Source: Chloroflexota bacterium (GTDB lineage Bacteria > Chloroflexota > UBA11872 > VXOZ01). From it: a DNA stretch of 43,289 nt. Under the pieces are notes generated by a model. It had not been told where the DNA came from, searched no databases, and was given only the letters and a program-made list of their open reading frames with translations. Positions 34,069 to 41,245 of the stretch are shown here, piece after piece. Location of the stretch: the NCBI GenBank assembly GCA_012270555.1, contig JAAXIC010000037.1, forward strand, positions 1 through 43,289. Direction: 5' to 3'. Positions within the stretch are counted from its first letter, which is position 1. Each line of letters starts with the position of its first letter. Both the position numbers and the translations under genes were made by a program.

Positions 34069-34554
34069 CTACGAGGGATTCGAGGAGACGGGATCAGGCG
34101 CCAACCGCCGTTCTCGTACGGTACCGACTTCGAGTTTCCCAAACCGCTTGAGCAAGGTAAACTCCAACTCCACGCCGCCGTAGCGTGGTGTGGTCCAGCG
34201 CATGAGATATGTGCCTGGCTCCAGCGTGCCTTGCCAGATAGCGAGCGTCGCTTCCTCGTCAACCGCCAGCCGCTCAACCGGCTGTTGCAAGAAGCGAGCG
34301 AGCAACTGCTCCGCGCTGTTAAAGATCTCGCCGCGGCCGTCGATCTCCTCTTCATCGGTGTACAGTCGATTGCCCACGTTCCGCACCACAATAGAAATGT
34401 GCGTGTTCTCATCGGTGTCTAGCCGTACACTGCCTCTGAACGTCAAACGGTCACTTGCTTCTTCACCGAGCGAACAGCCAGTGAGAAGCACGCACGTGAA
34501 CAAAAAGACTGCCGCGAGCGCAAGTACCTTACTAAGGTAGCGTCCAAGCTGCAC
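34069..34554 (-). CDS. putative lipoprotein of unknown function
   Basis: A 161-residue lipoprotein when started at GTG 34554, which has GAGG 8 bases upstream. The signal is LGRYLSK, a hydrophobic core and LLTGC (Cys27). The mature part, about 130 residues, looks beta-rich: FRGSVRLDTDENTHISIVVRN, LYTDEEEIDGRGEIFNSAEQL and GTYLMRWTTPRYGGVELEF. This pattern suggests an Ig-like or immunoglobulin-binding type sandwich, but I recognise no family. An ATG at 34608 would give an unusually long n-region, and further upstream the frame enters a REP-like repeat. Between GT4 and the M16 peptidase, same strand. Confidence 0.6.
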   Translation of the reverse strand: MQLGRYLSKVLALAAVFLFTCVLLTGCSLGEEASDRLTFRGSVRLDTDENTHISIVVRNVGNRLYTDEEEIDGRGEIFNSAEQLLARFLQQPVERLAVDEEATLAIWQGTLEPGTYLMRWTTPRYGGVELEFTLLKRFGKLEVGTVRERRLAPDPVSSNPS

Positions 34555-34636
34555 CGATTGTGCCTCTACCCGAGGATTTTGTGCCTCAACCTGAGGAATC
34601 CTCCGCATAGCTCTTGTCGCCAGCGCGAGAGCGCCT

Positions 34637-34669
34637 CCCTCTCCCGGAGGAGAGGGCCGGGGTGAGGGG
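34637..34669. repeat. REP-like palindrome, CCCTCTCCC/GGAGAGGG family
   Basis: Arms CCCTCTCC and GGAGAGGG, tail CCGGGGTGAGGGG. It lies upstream of the lipoprotein gene on the minus strand. Confidence 0.65.
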
Positions 34670-34772
34670 AATTCGGTGTTAATCCTGTCCAATTCCAACT
34701 GCTTTCACAGATGCGCAAAGCCCTCCTTGGATACTTCGCACGCTTTGATACGCCGCGCTTGGTGCGTTCGGG

Positions 34773-36038
34773 TCAATCCGTCACCAGAGGCAACAGTTCC
34801 TGGCTGAGGTCGCGGGGTCCGATGACGGCGAGCTTGGCGGCATTGGCACTGAAAATGCGTCCGGCAACGCGCTGAATGTCGTCAGCGGTCACCGCCTCGA
34901 TGCGGGCCACGGCTTCGTCGGGCGTAATGAGTTCGCCGTGCAGGAGCTCGCGCACGCCGCCCCAACCGGCCACGCTTTGCGTACTCTCCAAACCGAGCAA
35001 GAGGTGTCCTTTGGTGAATTCCTTTGCTTTGCGCAGTTCCGTTTCCGGTACGGGCTCGTGCAGGCCGCCGACTTGCTCCATGATGCAGCGCAGGGCATCT
35101 GCCGCGTTATCCGGATCGACGCCGCCATAGATGGTGAAAATGCCGGTATCGAGATGGTGGCGCGGGTACGACCCGACACTGTAGGCCAACCCACGCTTCT
35201 CGCGGACTTCCAGGAAGAGCCGTGAACTCATGCCTTCACCAAGCACGGTATTAAGGAGGCCCTGCGCGTAGCGGTCTTCATCGAACATCGAAAGTCCCGG
35301 GAAAGAGAGCAGCATGCTCATTTGCTCGACGGACTCCCGCGCTTCGCCGATGGCTACCGGTTCAGCACCGTTCTCATTCCAGGGCAGATAGCCAGCAGGC
35401 GCGCCGTTCGTCCAAGCGCCGTAGAGGCGCTCGGCATCGTTTACCACTTGCTCGTGGGTGATGTTGCCCGCCACCGCCAGCACGGTGTTTGCCGGACTGT
35501 ACATGCGGCCGCGGTAGTCGTGGATCATCTCCGGCGTGATGGACTGCACGGTCTCGGGGCTGCCGCCGATGTCCCGGCCCAGCGGATGCCCCGGCCAGCA
35601 AATCTGATCGCTGAGAATGCTCACCCAACTGCGGGGATCGTCGTGGTACATCCGCAGCTCTTCCAAGATGACGCCCTGCTCGCGCTTCAGCTCCTCATGC
35701 TCCAAGAGCGGGTTCAAGAAAATATCGGCGAGCAACTCCATCGCTACGGCATAGTGAGGTTGAGCGACGCGGCACCAGTAGTCCACGATCTCCTTATCCG
35801 TGCTGGCATTCATCGAGCCGCCGACACCTTCGATGGACTCGCTGACAATCTGCGCTGAAGGAAAGTCCGTGCTGCCTTTTAACAGCATGTGCTCGAAAAC
35901 ATGGGCGATGCCGGCCTCGGAGTCGTGTTCGTAACGCGAACCGGCGCGCACGAGCACAATTACCGAAACTGAGCGGGTGTGCGGGAGTGTGGCAGTGACA
36001 ACACGCATGCCGTTCGCCAAGGCAGTTTTCTCAAACAT
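34773..36038 (-). CDS. M16-family zinc peptidase (insulinase/processing-peptidase-like)
   Basis: A 421-residue M16 peptidase. The inverted zinc motif H-x-x-E-H is HVFEH (His46, Glu49, His50), and the third zinc ligand is a Glu about 76 residues on, within REQGVILEELRMYHDDP. The catalytic half spans 1-220 and the second, non-catalytic half 225-421, with the R-Y family signature GLAYSVGSY. Bacterial members degrade short peptides or signal peptides. Start: ATG 36038, preceded by AGAAGGA; a longer frame to 36095 lacks that support. No signal peptide, so probably cytosolic. Neighbours give no substrate clue. Confidence 0.92.
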   Translation of the reverse strand: MFEKTALANGMRVVTATLPHTRSVSVIVLVRAGSRYEHDSEAGIAHVFEHMLLKGSTDFPSAQIVSESIEGVGGSMNASTDKEIVDYWCRVAQPHYAVAMELLADIFLNPLLEHEELKREQGVILEELRMYHDDPRSWVSILSDQICWPGHPLGRDIGGSPETVQSITPEMIHDYRGRMYSPANTVLAVAGNITHEQVVNDAERLYGAWTNGAPAGYLPWNENGAEPVAIGEARESVEQMSMLLSFPGLSMFDEDRYAQGLLNTVLGEGMSSRLFLEVREKRGLAYSVGSYPRHHLDTGIFTIYGGVDPDNAADALRCIMEQVGGLHEPVPETELRKAKEFTKGHLLLGLESTQSVAGWGGVRELLHGELITPDEAVARIEAVTADDIQRVAGRIFSANAAKLAVIGPRDLSQELLPLVTD

Positions 36039-36590
36039 CGATTGACAGTCCTTCTCATCTAGATTTGAAACGTGAAAGTGTGTGCGGATTCGCACTCTAT
36101 TTCGACTTCAACCAACTCTCATTGTACTCTACAGGATGACGCGACACGTGGTGCGATGATCACCCGGCTGCACGCTTGGTTCTCGCGCGGCGCTCTGGCC
36201 ATCCGTTCCTTTACACTCCGTTTTCAATCATGCTATCGTGGGAACTGGACGCGATACTGCAATAATTGAAGTAAAGCAAACGCGTTTTGGGCAGCGGTGC
36301 AGGCGGCGTGGCGAGGGCTACTGCTTTCGGCTCGCTGAAATGAGATCTCAGCATAGAGAGTTGGCTGGAGTGTCGTATCCTGCCCCCTCTTCCTGAGGAG
36401 AACCTTGAATGACCCGCGTGCAGGCAATTGGAACTCCCTCTCCCTGAGGGAGAGGGTTGGGGTGAGGGCATACAGAGCCGCTCCTGCCCGATGCCAACTA
36501 CATCGCAACGTCACGAAGAAATCTGCAGAGAAGCGTTTTGCTCAGCAGAGAATTGTAGGCAAACCAGAGAACTGAAAGAGGCGATACGAC
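36039..36590. other. intergenic region between divergent M16 peptidase and mrp genes
   Basis: About 550 bases. It contains one REP-like palindrome (36436-36468) and presumably both promoters. No recognisable gene; the open frames on both strands include the repeat. Confidence 0.5.
36436..36468. repeat. REP-like palindrome, CCCTCTCCC/GGGAGAGGG family, full form
   Basis: CCCTCTCCC-TGA-GGGAGAGGG, then TTGGGGTGAGGG. Confidence 0.7.
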
Positions 36591-37664
36591 ATGGCGGTAA
36601 ATGGATCCCCGCAAACCGATGACCTTGTAAACGCGCTGCGCGTGGTGCAGGACCCCGACCTGCACAAGGACATCGTCACGCTGAACATGGTGCGAGAGAT
36701 GACGTTCGAGAAAGGCACGGCGGCCTTTCAATTGGTATTGACTACGCCCGCTTGCCCCATGAAGGAGCACCTGGAGAACGAGTGCCGCAAGGCGCTCTTG
36801 GGCGTGCCCGGCGTGGAAGCTGTCGAAATCGACACCCGCGCGGAAGTGGCCAAGCGCATGTCCCCGGAATCGGCAGACTTCCTGACCGACGTGAAGAACG
36901 TCCTCTTCGTCGCCAGCGGCAAGGGCGGCGTGGGCAAGTCCACGACCGCCGTGAACCTGGCAATCGCGCTGGCGCAGTCCGGCGCGGAAGTGGGGCTGCT
37001 CGACGCGGACGTCTACGGGCCCAATGTCCCCCAGATGATGGGATCGCAGGCGCAACTGCGCGGCGCGGGCAACAAGGTGATCCCCGCGGAGGCCTACGGT
37101 ATCACCCTCATGTCCGCCGGGTTCGTTATCAAGCCCGAACAGGCCATGATCTGGCGCGGGCCCATCGTCCACCGCCTGCTCACGCAGTTTCTTGGCGACG
37201 TGCACTGGGGCGAGCGCGACTACCTGGTGGTCGACTTGCCGCCCGGCACCGGCGACGCGCCGCTCAGTTTGGCGCAATCCATTCCCGGCGCGGGCGCCGT
37301 GATCGTCTGCACGCCGCAGGACGTGGCTCTATCCGATGCCCGCAAAGCCATCGGCATGTTCCAGCAACTGCGCGTGCCGATCCTGGGCATCGTGGAGAAC
37401 ATGAGCTACTTCCTCTGCCCCCACTGCGACGAGCGTACGGAAATCTTCAGCCACGGCGGCGCGCGCCAAGCGGCGGAGGCCATGGGTGTGCCCTTCCTCG
37501 GCGAGGTGCCCCTGAACGTCGCCATCCGCGAGGGCGGCGATAGCGGCAAACCCATCACCGCCACCGAGCCCGACTCATCCCTAGCCGCCATCTACCGCGA
37601 AGTCGCCGGTTCAGTAGCCCAACAGATAAGCATCGTCGGGCAAGAGAGCGTAGTAATCAACTAG
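36591..37664 (+). CDS. mrp: Mrp/NBP35-type iron-sulfur cluster carrier ATPase
   Basis: A 357-residue P-loop protein that carries and transfers Fe-S clusters. Residues 8-85 form a MIP18/DUF59 domain (LRVVQDPDLHKDIVTLNMV). The deviant Walker A GKGGVGKST is at about 110-118, DADVYGPNVPQMM follows, and LVVDLPPGTGDAPL carries Walker B-like acids. The cluster-binding C-x-x-C is CPHC (Cys276, Cys279). Length and domain order are normal. Start: ATG 36591, preceded by GAAAGAGGCGATACGAC. Its TAG stop shares the palindrome CTAG (37661-37664) with the stop of the convergent toxin gene. Confidence 0.95.
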   Translation: MAVNGSPQTDDLVNALRVVQDPDLHKDIVTLNMVREMTFEKGTAAFQLVLTTPACPMKEHLENECRKALLGVPGVEAVEIDTRAEVAKRMSPESADFLTDVKNVLFVASGKGGVGKSTTAVNLAIALAQSGAEVGLLDADVYGPNVPQMMGSQAQLRGAGNKVIPAEAYGITLMSAGFVIKPEQAMIWRGPIVHRLLTQFLGDVHWGERDYLVVDLPPGTGDAPLSLAQSIPGAGAVIVCTPQDVALSDARKAIGMFQQLRVPILGIVENMSYFLCPHCDERTEIFSHGGARQAAEAMGVPFLGEVPLNVAIREGGDSGKPITATEPDSSLAAIYREVAGSVAQQISIVGQESVVIN

Positions 37665-37954
37665 CGCTGTCGGTAGGTGTCCTTTTCCCGGCGAAGGACT
37701 CTGCCCACTACTACAAGCCGCTTGGGGTCATCAACGATATAGATGACCCTCCAAGCACCGATTCGGATGCGATAGGCCTTGTCCCAGAGCTTTACTGCAC
37801 CAGCAGGACGTGGAGTCTGCGATAGTGCAGCTATGCGCTCGTCTATTCGTTGGAAGTCTGTAGACGATAGACGGTGAAGGTCACGTTCAGCACGAGTAGC
37901 TATGCGGATCTCATACTTAGGAGTCTGACCCAAGACGCTGCGCTCGGTATTCAC
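37661..37954 (-). CDS. RelE/ParE-family toxin
   Basis: A 97-residue RelE/ParE-superfamily toxin, probably an mRNA endonuclease. The sequence shows YEIRIATRAERDLHRL (first strand and helix), a second helix (RIDERIAALSQ), VKLWDKAYRIRIGAWRVIYIVDD and VVVGRVLRREKDTYR; this R-x-R-x-G-x-W-R-V-x-Y and terminal R-R-x-x-x-Y-R pattern is typical of active RelE proteins. The GTG start at 37954 overlaps the antitoxin gene by 38 bases; TTG 37933 is an alternative. It is the last gene of a three-gene unit whose first gene is proteasome-like. It ends on the mrp stop. Confidence 0.88.
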   Translation of the reverse strand: MNTERSVLGQTPKYEIRIATRAERDLHRLSSTDFQRIDERIAALSQTPRPAGAVKLWDKAYRIRIGAWRVIYIVDDPKRLVVVGRVLRREKDTYRQR

Positions 37955-38189
37955 TGTAAGGTGTAGTGTCAGCTACACCTGAAGCCTCGTACTCCTCCAA
38001 GGCCTCTTTGGCCACCGCTAAGTCTTCAATCGTCTCGTAATAATCTTCATCAGCGACTTCCCTAAGTTCACCGGGGGCAGTTGAAGGCGGGGGCGGCGCC
38101 TCGACTACCGCGAGGACATGGCTCGCCGTAATGACCCATCCCGATTTGTGCCAGTCTTTCATGCTAGCTGTCGCGGTTGTGGCGCCCAT
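37917..38189 (-). CDS. antitoxin-like small acidic protein
   Basis: A 90-residue protein whose position directly before a RelE toxin, overlapping it by 38 bases, marks it as the antitoxin. Residues 45-85 form an acidic helix (DEDYYETIEDLAVAKEALEEYEASG), as in the toxin-wrapping part of Phd/RelB antitoxins. The N-terminal 40 residues (WHKSGWVITASHVL, then a Pro-rich stretch) do not look like a Phd or RelB DNA-binding domain. ATG 38189 was chosen because GGAGAAG lies upstream; it overlaps the preceding gene by 26 bases. ATG 38162 is possible. Family uncertain. Confidence 0.7.
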   Translation of the reverse strand: MGATTATASMKDWHKSGWVITASHVLAVVEAPPPPSTAPGELREVADEDYYETIEDLAVAKEALEEYEASGVADTTPYSEYRAQRLGSDS

Positions 38190-38988
38190 GGTGATCTTCT
38201 CCGTGCAGCTCTTTTTTCTGAATCCATTCTAAGCCATCTGTCCGTGTTATGGTCGCTACTTCAATAGTTCCGCCGACGCCCCGCACACCTACAGCGAGAT
38301 TCTGGGCGGATATTGTAGTCCTTATCAAGAAGGTCGCTAAGTCGACGCAGTCCTGTAAAGGCAGAATCTCGTAGGGAATGGAGTACCCAAAGCTTTGTCC
38401 GAGGTCATCTTCTAGAGACCGTATTTCAGAATCGGAGAGATTGAAACGGTCCTGAAGTGTCGCTATTAGGCGGGGATCGTATCCAACGACAATGCGACTA
38501 GCTATTTCCAGTTGTCCTCCCCACGTCATACCGAATTGGTTTGTGTTTTGTTCCTCTGGCTTGGGAGAGTCTGGGATATTGAACGTATATACTGCGCCAT
38601 AGGGCTGATTCGTATCATATCCCCCCACTACGAAGGACATTCCTCCCCCTGGTGCTACTTCAAGCGGCATTCCTGAATTAGTCCAAAGTTCTTGGAAGAA
38701 CTGGCTTAGTTCCCGCGCATAGCCAAGGATCGACCGTCGCTCATTGCCTAGCCTCAGTTGGAATTCCGGAATGAAGCTATGGGCTGTCCTCGTACCAATT
38801 ACAGCATCGCCGTAGGTCACCGCACCAACCCAATCGTGACATTTGCCAAATGTCAGTAGCTTCGTCGCATTATCGAAGTTCACCACCAAAGGTGGGTTGC
38901 CATTCTGCTTTTGGGCGAGAAGAGTTACTCGGGTGTCTGCTGCTAGGACGACACCTTCTGGCCCTTTTACAACTACGCCCAGCGACAC
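38164..38988 (-). CDS. proteasome beta-like Ntn-hydrolase-fold protein, probably non-catalytic
   Basis: A 274-residue protein resembling 20S proteasome subunits. The N-terminus SLGVVVKGPEGVVLAADTRVT aligns with beta-subunit strands S1-S2; NATKLLTFG, AVTYGDAVIG, SFVVGGYDT (first half) and the C-terminal IEVATITRTDG also match in order. Aligned by hand, residue 1 of a beta subunit (the catalytic Thr) has no counterpart and the Lys33 position appears to be Thr. A central insert (SPKPEEQNTNQF) is extra. The GTG start has GGAGGA upstream. It heads a unit with an antitoxin-like gene and RelE. Base composition is visibly lower in GC than the neighbours. Confidence 0.72.
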   Translation of the reverse strand: MSLGVVVKGPEGVVLAADTRVTLLAQKQNGNPPLVVNFDNATKLLTFGKCHDWVGAVTYGDAVIGTRTAHSFIPEFQLRLGNERRSILGYARELSQFFQELWTNSGMPLEVAPGGGMSFVVGGYDTNQPYGAVYTFNIPDSPKPEEQNTNQFGMTWGGQLEIASRIVVGYDPRLIATLQDRFNLSDSEIRSLEDDLGQSFGYSIPYEILPLQDCVDLATFLIRTTISAQNLAVGVRGVGGTIEVATITRTDGLEWIQKKELHGEDHHGRHNRDS

Positions 38989-39294
38989 TTATTCCTCCGC
39001 TTTGTGATAGGAATATCTGAGACTACGATTGTAATTCCTATCAGATTTCATATCGCGCATAAAAGTCAAATCTAATTGTATCAGCAGGATGACTACGCGG
39101 TTGATTTAGGCGCTCCCCACCAATTAGAAGAACCCGAATAGTGATCTGGTGGAAGTTAAGACTCAGTGGCAATATGTGTGATCTTGGCCAAAGAACTCGT
39201 CTGGAGCAAGCTTGCCCGACGCTCCTAGTCAATTGAATTCACTTGACGCTAGTTCGTCCCAACGGGCTGCTTCGGAGGCAATGTGCCCCTTTAA
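38989..39294. other. leader of the proteasome-like gene and spacer
   Basis: 306 bases, AT-rich. It holds the candidate operator at 39005-39043; the rest shows no gene or repeat I recognise. Confidence 0.55.
39005..39043 (-). promoter_or_regulatory. candidate promoter/operator of the proteasome-like/toxin operon
   Basis: TGATAGGAAT (39005-39014) and ATTCCTATCA (39034-39043) are perfect 10-base inverted copies with 19 bases between. On the minus strand TACAAT (39033-39028) lies directly inside one arm and would serve as a -10 about 40 bases before the GTG. A repressor binding both arms would block it. No good -35 at 17 bases; TTGACT lies further upstream. Confidence 0.55.
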
Positions 39295-39510
39295 CTAACT
39301 CGCGCCGGATTTGCCGAGGAAGACGTGGGTGAGGATGTCGGAGTCGCGGATGGCGTTGGGGGTGCCGGTGAAGACGATGCGGCCTTTGTCGAGGACGTAG
39401 GCGCGGTTGACGATGTCGAGCACGCCTTTGATGTTGTGCTCCACGATCATGATGGTCGTCTTGAGCTCATCGCTGATTTCGGAGACCTTTTCAAACACCT
39501 CTTTGACCAC
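39295..39510 (-). pseudogene. livF fragment, 3' end of a second copy
   Basis: The last 71 codons of a LivF-type ATPase, ending K-S-G-A-S and a stop. They match the C-terminus of the intact livF at 40219 with five differences in 71 residues by hand count. Similarity ends abruptly at 39511 on the 5' side, and at the stop codon on the 3' side. Walker A, signature and Walker B are absent, so it cannot be a functional ATPase. It is either the remnant of a diverged paralogue or of a partial duplication; accumulated silent changes suggest it is not very recent. Confidence 0.85.
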
Positions 39511-39575
39511 GTTACCTCTGCTCTCTCACGCGCACCTCATGCTTCGGTACGTGGTTGCGGCTTGCTCGACGAAAC

Positions 39576-39839
39576 TTAGGAGACCTTGTCGTGCTTCTCG
39601 ATGAGGGGGGTCAGGTCAGTCGGAGCCTTGCCGGTCTGGTCCATTTGGTATTCGATAGCCGCACTAGGACTAGGTGGATCAATTGGATAGTGCTTGTCCT
39701 CGTATTCTTCGACGAGGTCAACGAGGCTCTCGAGTTCATCACTCTCGGGAGTGCCGGGTGCTGCGTGGAAGATTTCATGAATTCTGGCAAGCGCGGCCTC
39801 GTAGTCTTCTTCCGTGCGGATGGATTCAACGTTTGCCAT
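39576..39839 (-). CDS. HigA-family antitoxin (COG5499), truncated by early stop
   Basis: An 87-residue protein matching the N-terminal helical domain of HigA antitoxins of the COG5499 type: IRTEEDYEAALARI, APGTPESDELESLVDLVEEYED and HYPIDPPSPSAAIEYQMDQTG, then LTPLIEKHDKVS and TAA. Family members continue with E-V-L and a helix-turn-helix of about 30-45 more residues. Beyond the stop, bases 39575-39530 still resemble that continuation (S-S-K-P, E-A-M-R, across a frame change), so GAA probably became TAA and the rest decayed. The toxin-first order is normal. Whether this half still neutralises HigB is unknown. Confidence 0.8.
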   Translation of the reverse strand: MANVESIRTEEDYEAALARIHEIFHAAPGTPESDELESLVDLVEEYEDKHYPIDPPSPSAAIEYQMDQTGKAPTDLTPLIEKHDKVS

Positions 39840-39841
39840 GC

Positions 39842-40135
39842 CTACACCTCCCGAACATTGATGCGGTCGTATTCCGCGTGTGTGCCGATGAAGCGGATGA
39901 AAACCATCCCGCGTTCGTAGTTGACCTCTACTACCAGACGGTAGGTATTGCCCCTTATCCTAAAGACCGCACGATTGTTGCCAACGATGCTGGTTTTGGG
40001 GTACTGCTCTCCAATTTTCGCTGGTGTGTCCCAGTCGTCTCTTCGGGCTCGCTCATACCAGCTTTCGAGTGACTGCTTTGCATCCGGGTGACGTTCCCAG
40101 AATTCCCTAAGGGTTCCCTTGGCGATTATGCGCAC
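39842..40135 (-). CDS. HigB-family toxin
   Basis: A 97-residue HigB of the RelE superfamily, apparently full length: IAKGTLREFWERHPDAKQSLESWYERA, KIGEQYPKTSIVGNNRAVFRIRGNTYRLVV and FIRFIGTHAEYDRINV, the last being the family's conserved end with the catalytic-type His. GTG 40135 was chosen because the family begins with the strand M-R-I-I-A-K; the frame stays open to 40201. The antitoxin follows after 2 bases. Intact toxin with a damaged antitoxin is unusual. It sits between the livF fragment and intact livF. Confidence 0.85.
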   Translation of the reverse strand: MRIIAKGTLREFWERHPDAKQSLESWYERARRDDWDTPAKIGEQYPKTSIVGNNRAVFRIRGNTYRLVVEVNYERGMVFIRFIGTHAEYDRINVREV

Positions 40136-40218
40136 AGCGAGAGTACAATTCACCCTTCTAGGGACAATTATACGCTCTACTTCTAGCGAAACATCCTGCA
40201 AATCCCTAGCTTTCTCGG

Positions 40219-41028
40219 CTAGCTCGCGCCGGATTTGCCGAGGAAGACGTGCGTGAGGATGTCGGAGGAGCGGATGGCGTTGGGGGTGCCGGTGAAGACG
40301 ATGCGGCCTTTATCGAGGACGTAGGCGCGGTCGACGATGTCGAGCACGCCTTTGATGTTGTGCTCCACGATCATGATGGTCGTCTTGAGTTGCTCGCTGA
40401 TCTCGGAGACCTTGTCAAATACTTCCTTGACCACAATAGGCGCGAGGCCCAGAGTCGGTTCGTCGAGCAGGAGCACGTCGGGGGCGGCCATCAGGCCCCG
40501 GCCCAGGGCGAGCATCTGTTGCTGGCCGCCGGACATTGCGCTGGCGAGGTCGCCGCGTTTGCTCTGGAGGATGGGGAAGATGCGCATCACGCCCTCGAGG
40601 CGGCGTTGTTTTTCCGCTTTGTCCTTCAGGTGGAGGCAGCCCATCTCCAGGTTCTCCTCGATGGTAAGGTGCGTGAAGACGCGCCTACCCTGCGGCACGA
40701 ACGCGATGCCTTCCTTCACTATCTCGTGGGTAGCGGCGGCCAGCGGGGCTTTCCGCCAAAAGACCTCTCCGGCGACAACGGGCGCCAGCCCCATGATGGC
40801 CTTGAGCACTGTGGACTTGCCGGCGCCGTTGGGACCCATCACGGCCACCACCTCGCCGCGGCGCACGCCCAGCGAGACGTCATTCAGCGCGATTACGGCT
40901 CCGTAGTGCACGGAGATGCCGGCAAGCTCGAGGATCGGCCCGTCGTGGACGGCCTGCCCTTGAGTGTCGTCACCAGAGGGAGGCTGGTTGGGGTCTTGCG
41001 TTCCGCTTGTCTCTTCCGGTGTGTTCAT
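40219..41028 (-). CDS. livF: branched-chain amino acid ABC transporter, ATP-binding protein LivF-like
   Basis: A 269-residue ABC ATPase. Walker A GPNGAGKST, signature MSGGQQQMLALGRGLM, Walker B VLLLDEPTLGL and the H-loop in MIVEHN are intact. The C-terminal IVFTGTPNAIRSSDILTHVFLG is typical of LivF. With LivG it energises import through LivH/LivM. An acidic, hydrophilic stretch of about 30 residues precedes the ABC domain. Start: ATG 41028 with AGAG 5 bases upstream; GTG 41034 has none. It is separated from livG by 331 bases with two REP-like palindromes, so it may have its own expression level. Confidence 0.93.
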   Translation of the reverse strand: MNTPEETSGTQDPNQPPSGDDTQGQAVHDGPILELAGISVHYGAVIALNDVSLGVRRGEVVAVMGPNGAGKSTVLKAIMGLAPVVAGEVFWRKAPLAAATHEIVKEGIAFVPQGRRVFTHLTIEENLEMGCLHLKDKAEKQRRLEGVMRIFPILQSKRGDLASAMSGGQQQMLALGRGLMAAPDVLLLDEPTLGLAPIVVKEVFDKVSEISEQLKTTIMIVEHNIKGVLDIVDRAYVLDKGRIVFTGTPNAIRSSDILTHVFLGKSGAS

Positions 41029-41114
41029 TTGCACTCTTCGTTGATTAATTGCATCGGGATCTGCCTGGAAGCACGTCTGGATCTCCTCAGGTCTAGTTCA
41101 TCCCCAGTCTCTCG

Positions 41115-41146
41115 CCCTCACCCTAACCCTTTCCCCCGGGAGAGGG
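41115..41146. repeat. REP-like palindrome, CCCTCACCCTAACCC form
   Basis: CCCTCACCCTAACCCTTTCCC followed by CCGGGAGAGGG, given here in parts; diverged left arm. Confidence 0.65.
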
Positions 41147-41245
41147 AACAGGAGCGTAGCCAAGGCGTCAGTCGCTACTAGACGCCAGCGACTATGGGTT
41201 GATGCCGGAGCCTCAAATCCACTCAGCGTCAGACATGTACCGATG

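Noticed and set aside
33833-34069. N-terminal extension of the GT4 gene
   Set aside because: The added 78 residues are not GT4-like and the family start coincides with ATG 33832.
39041-39232. 63-codon frame upstream of the proteasome-like gene
   Set aside because: No ribosome site, no recognisable product, and it overlaps the candidate operator.
39576-39590. Twelve-base identity GGAGACCTTGTC between the end of higA and livF, taken as a recombination junction
   Set aside because: Both proteins encode D-K-V-S here, so the match is explained by coincident codons; the livF fragment's own border is at 39511, not here.
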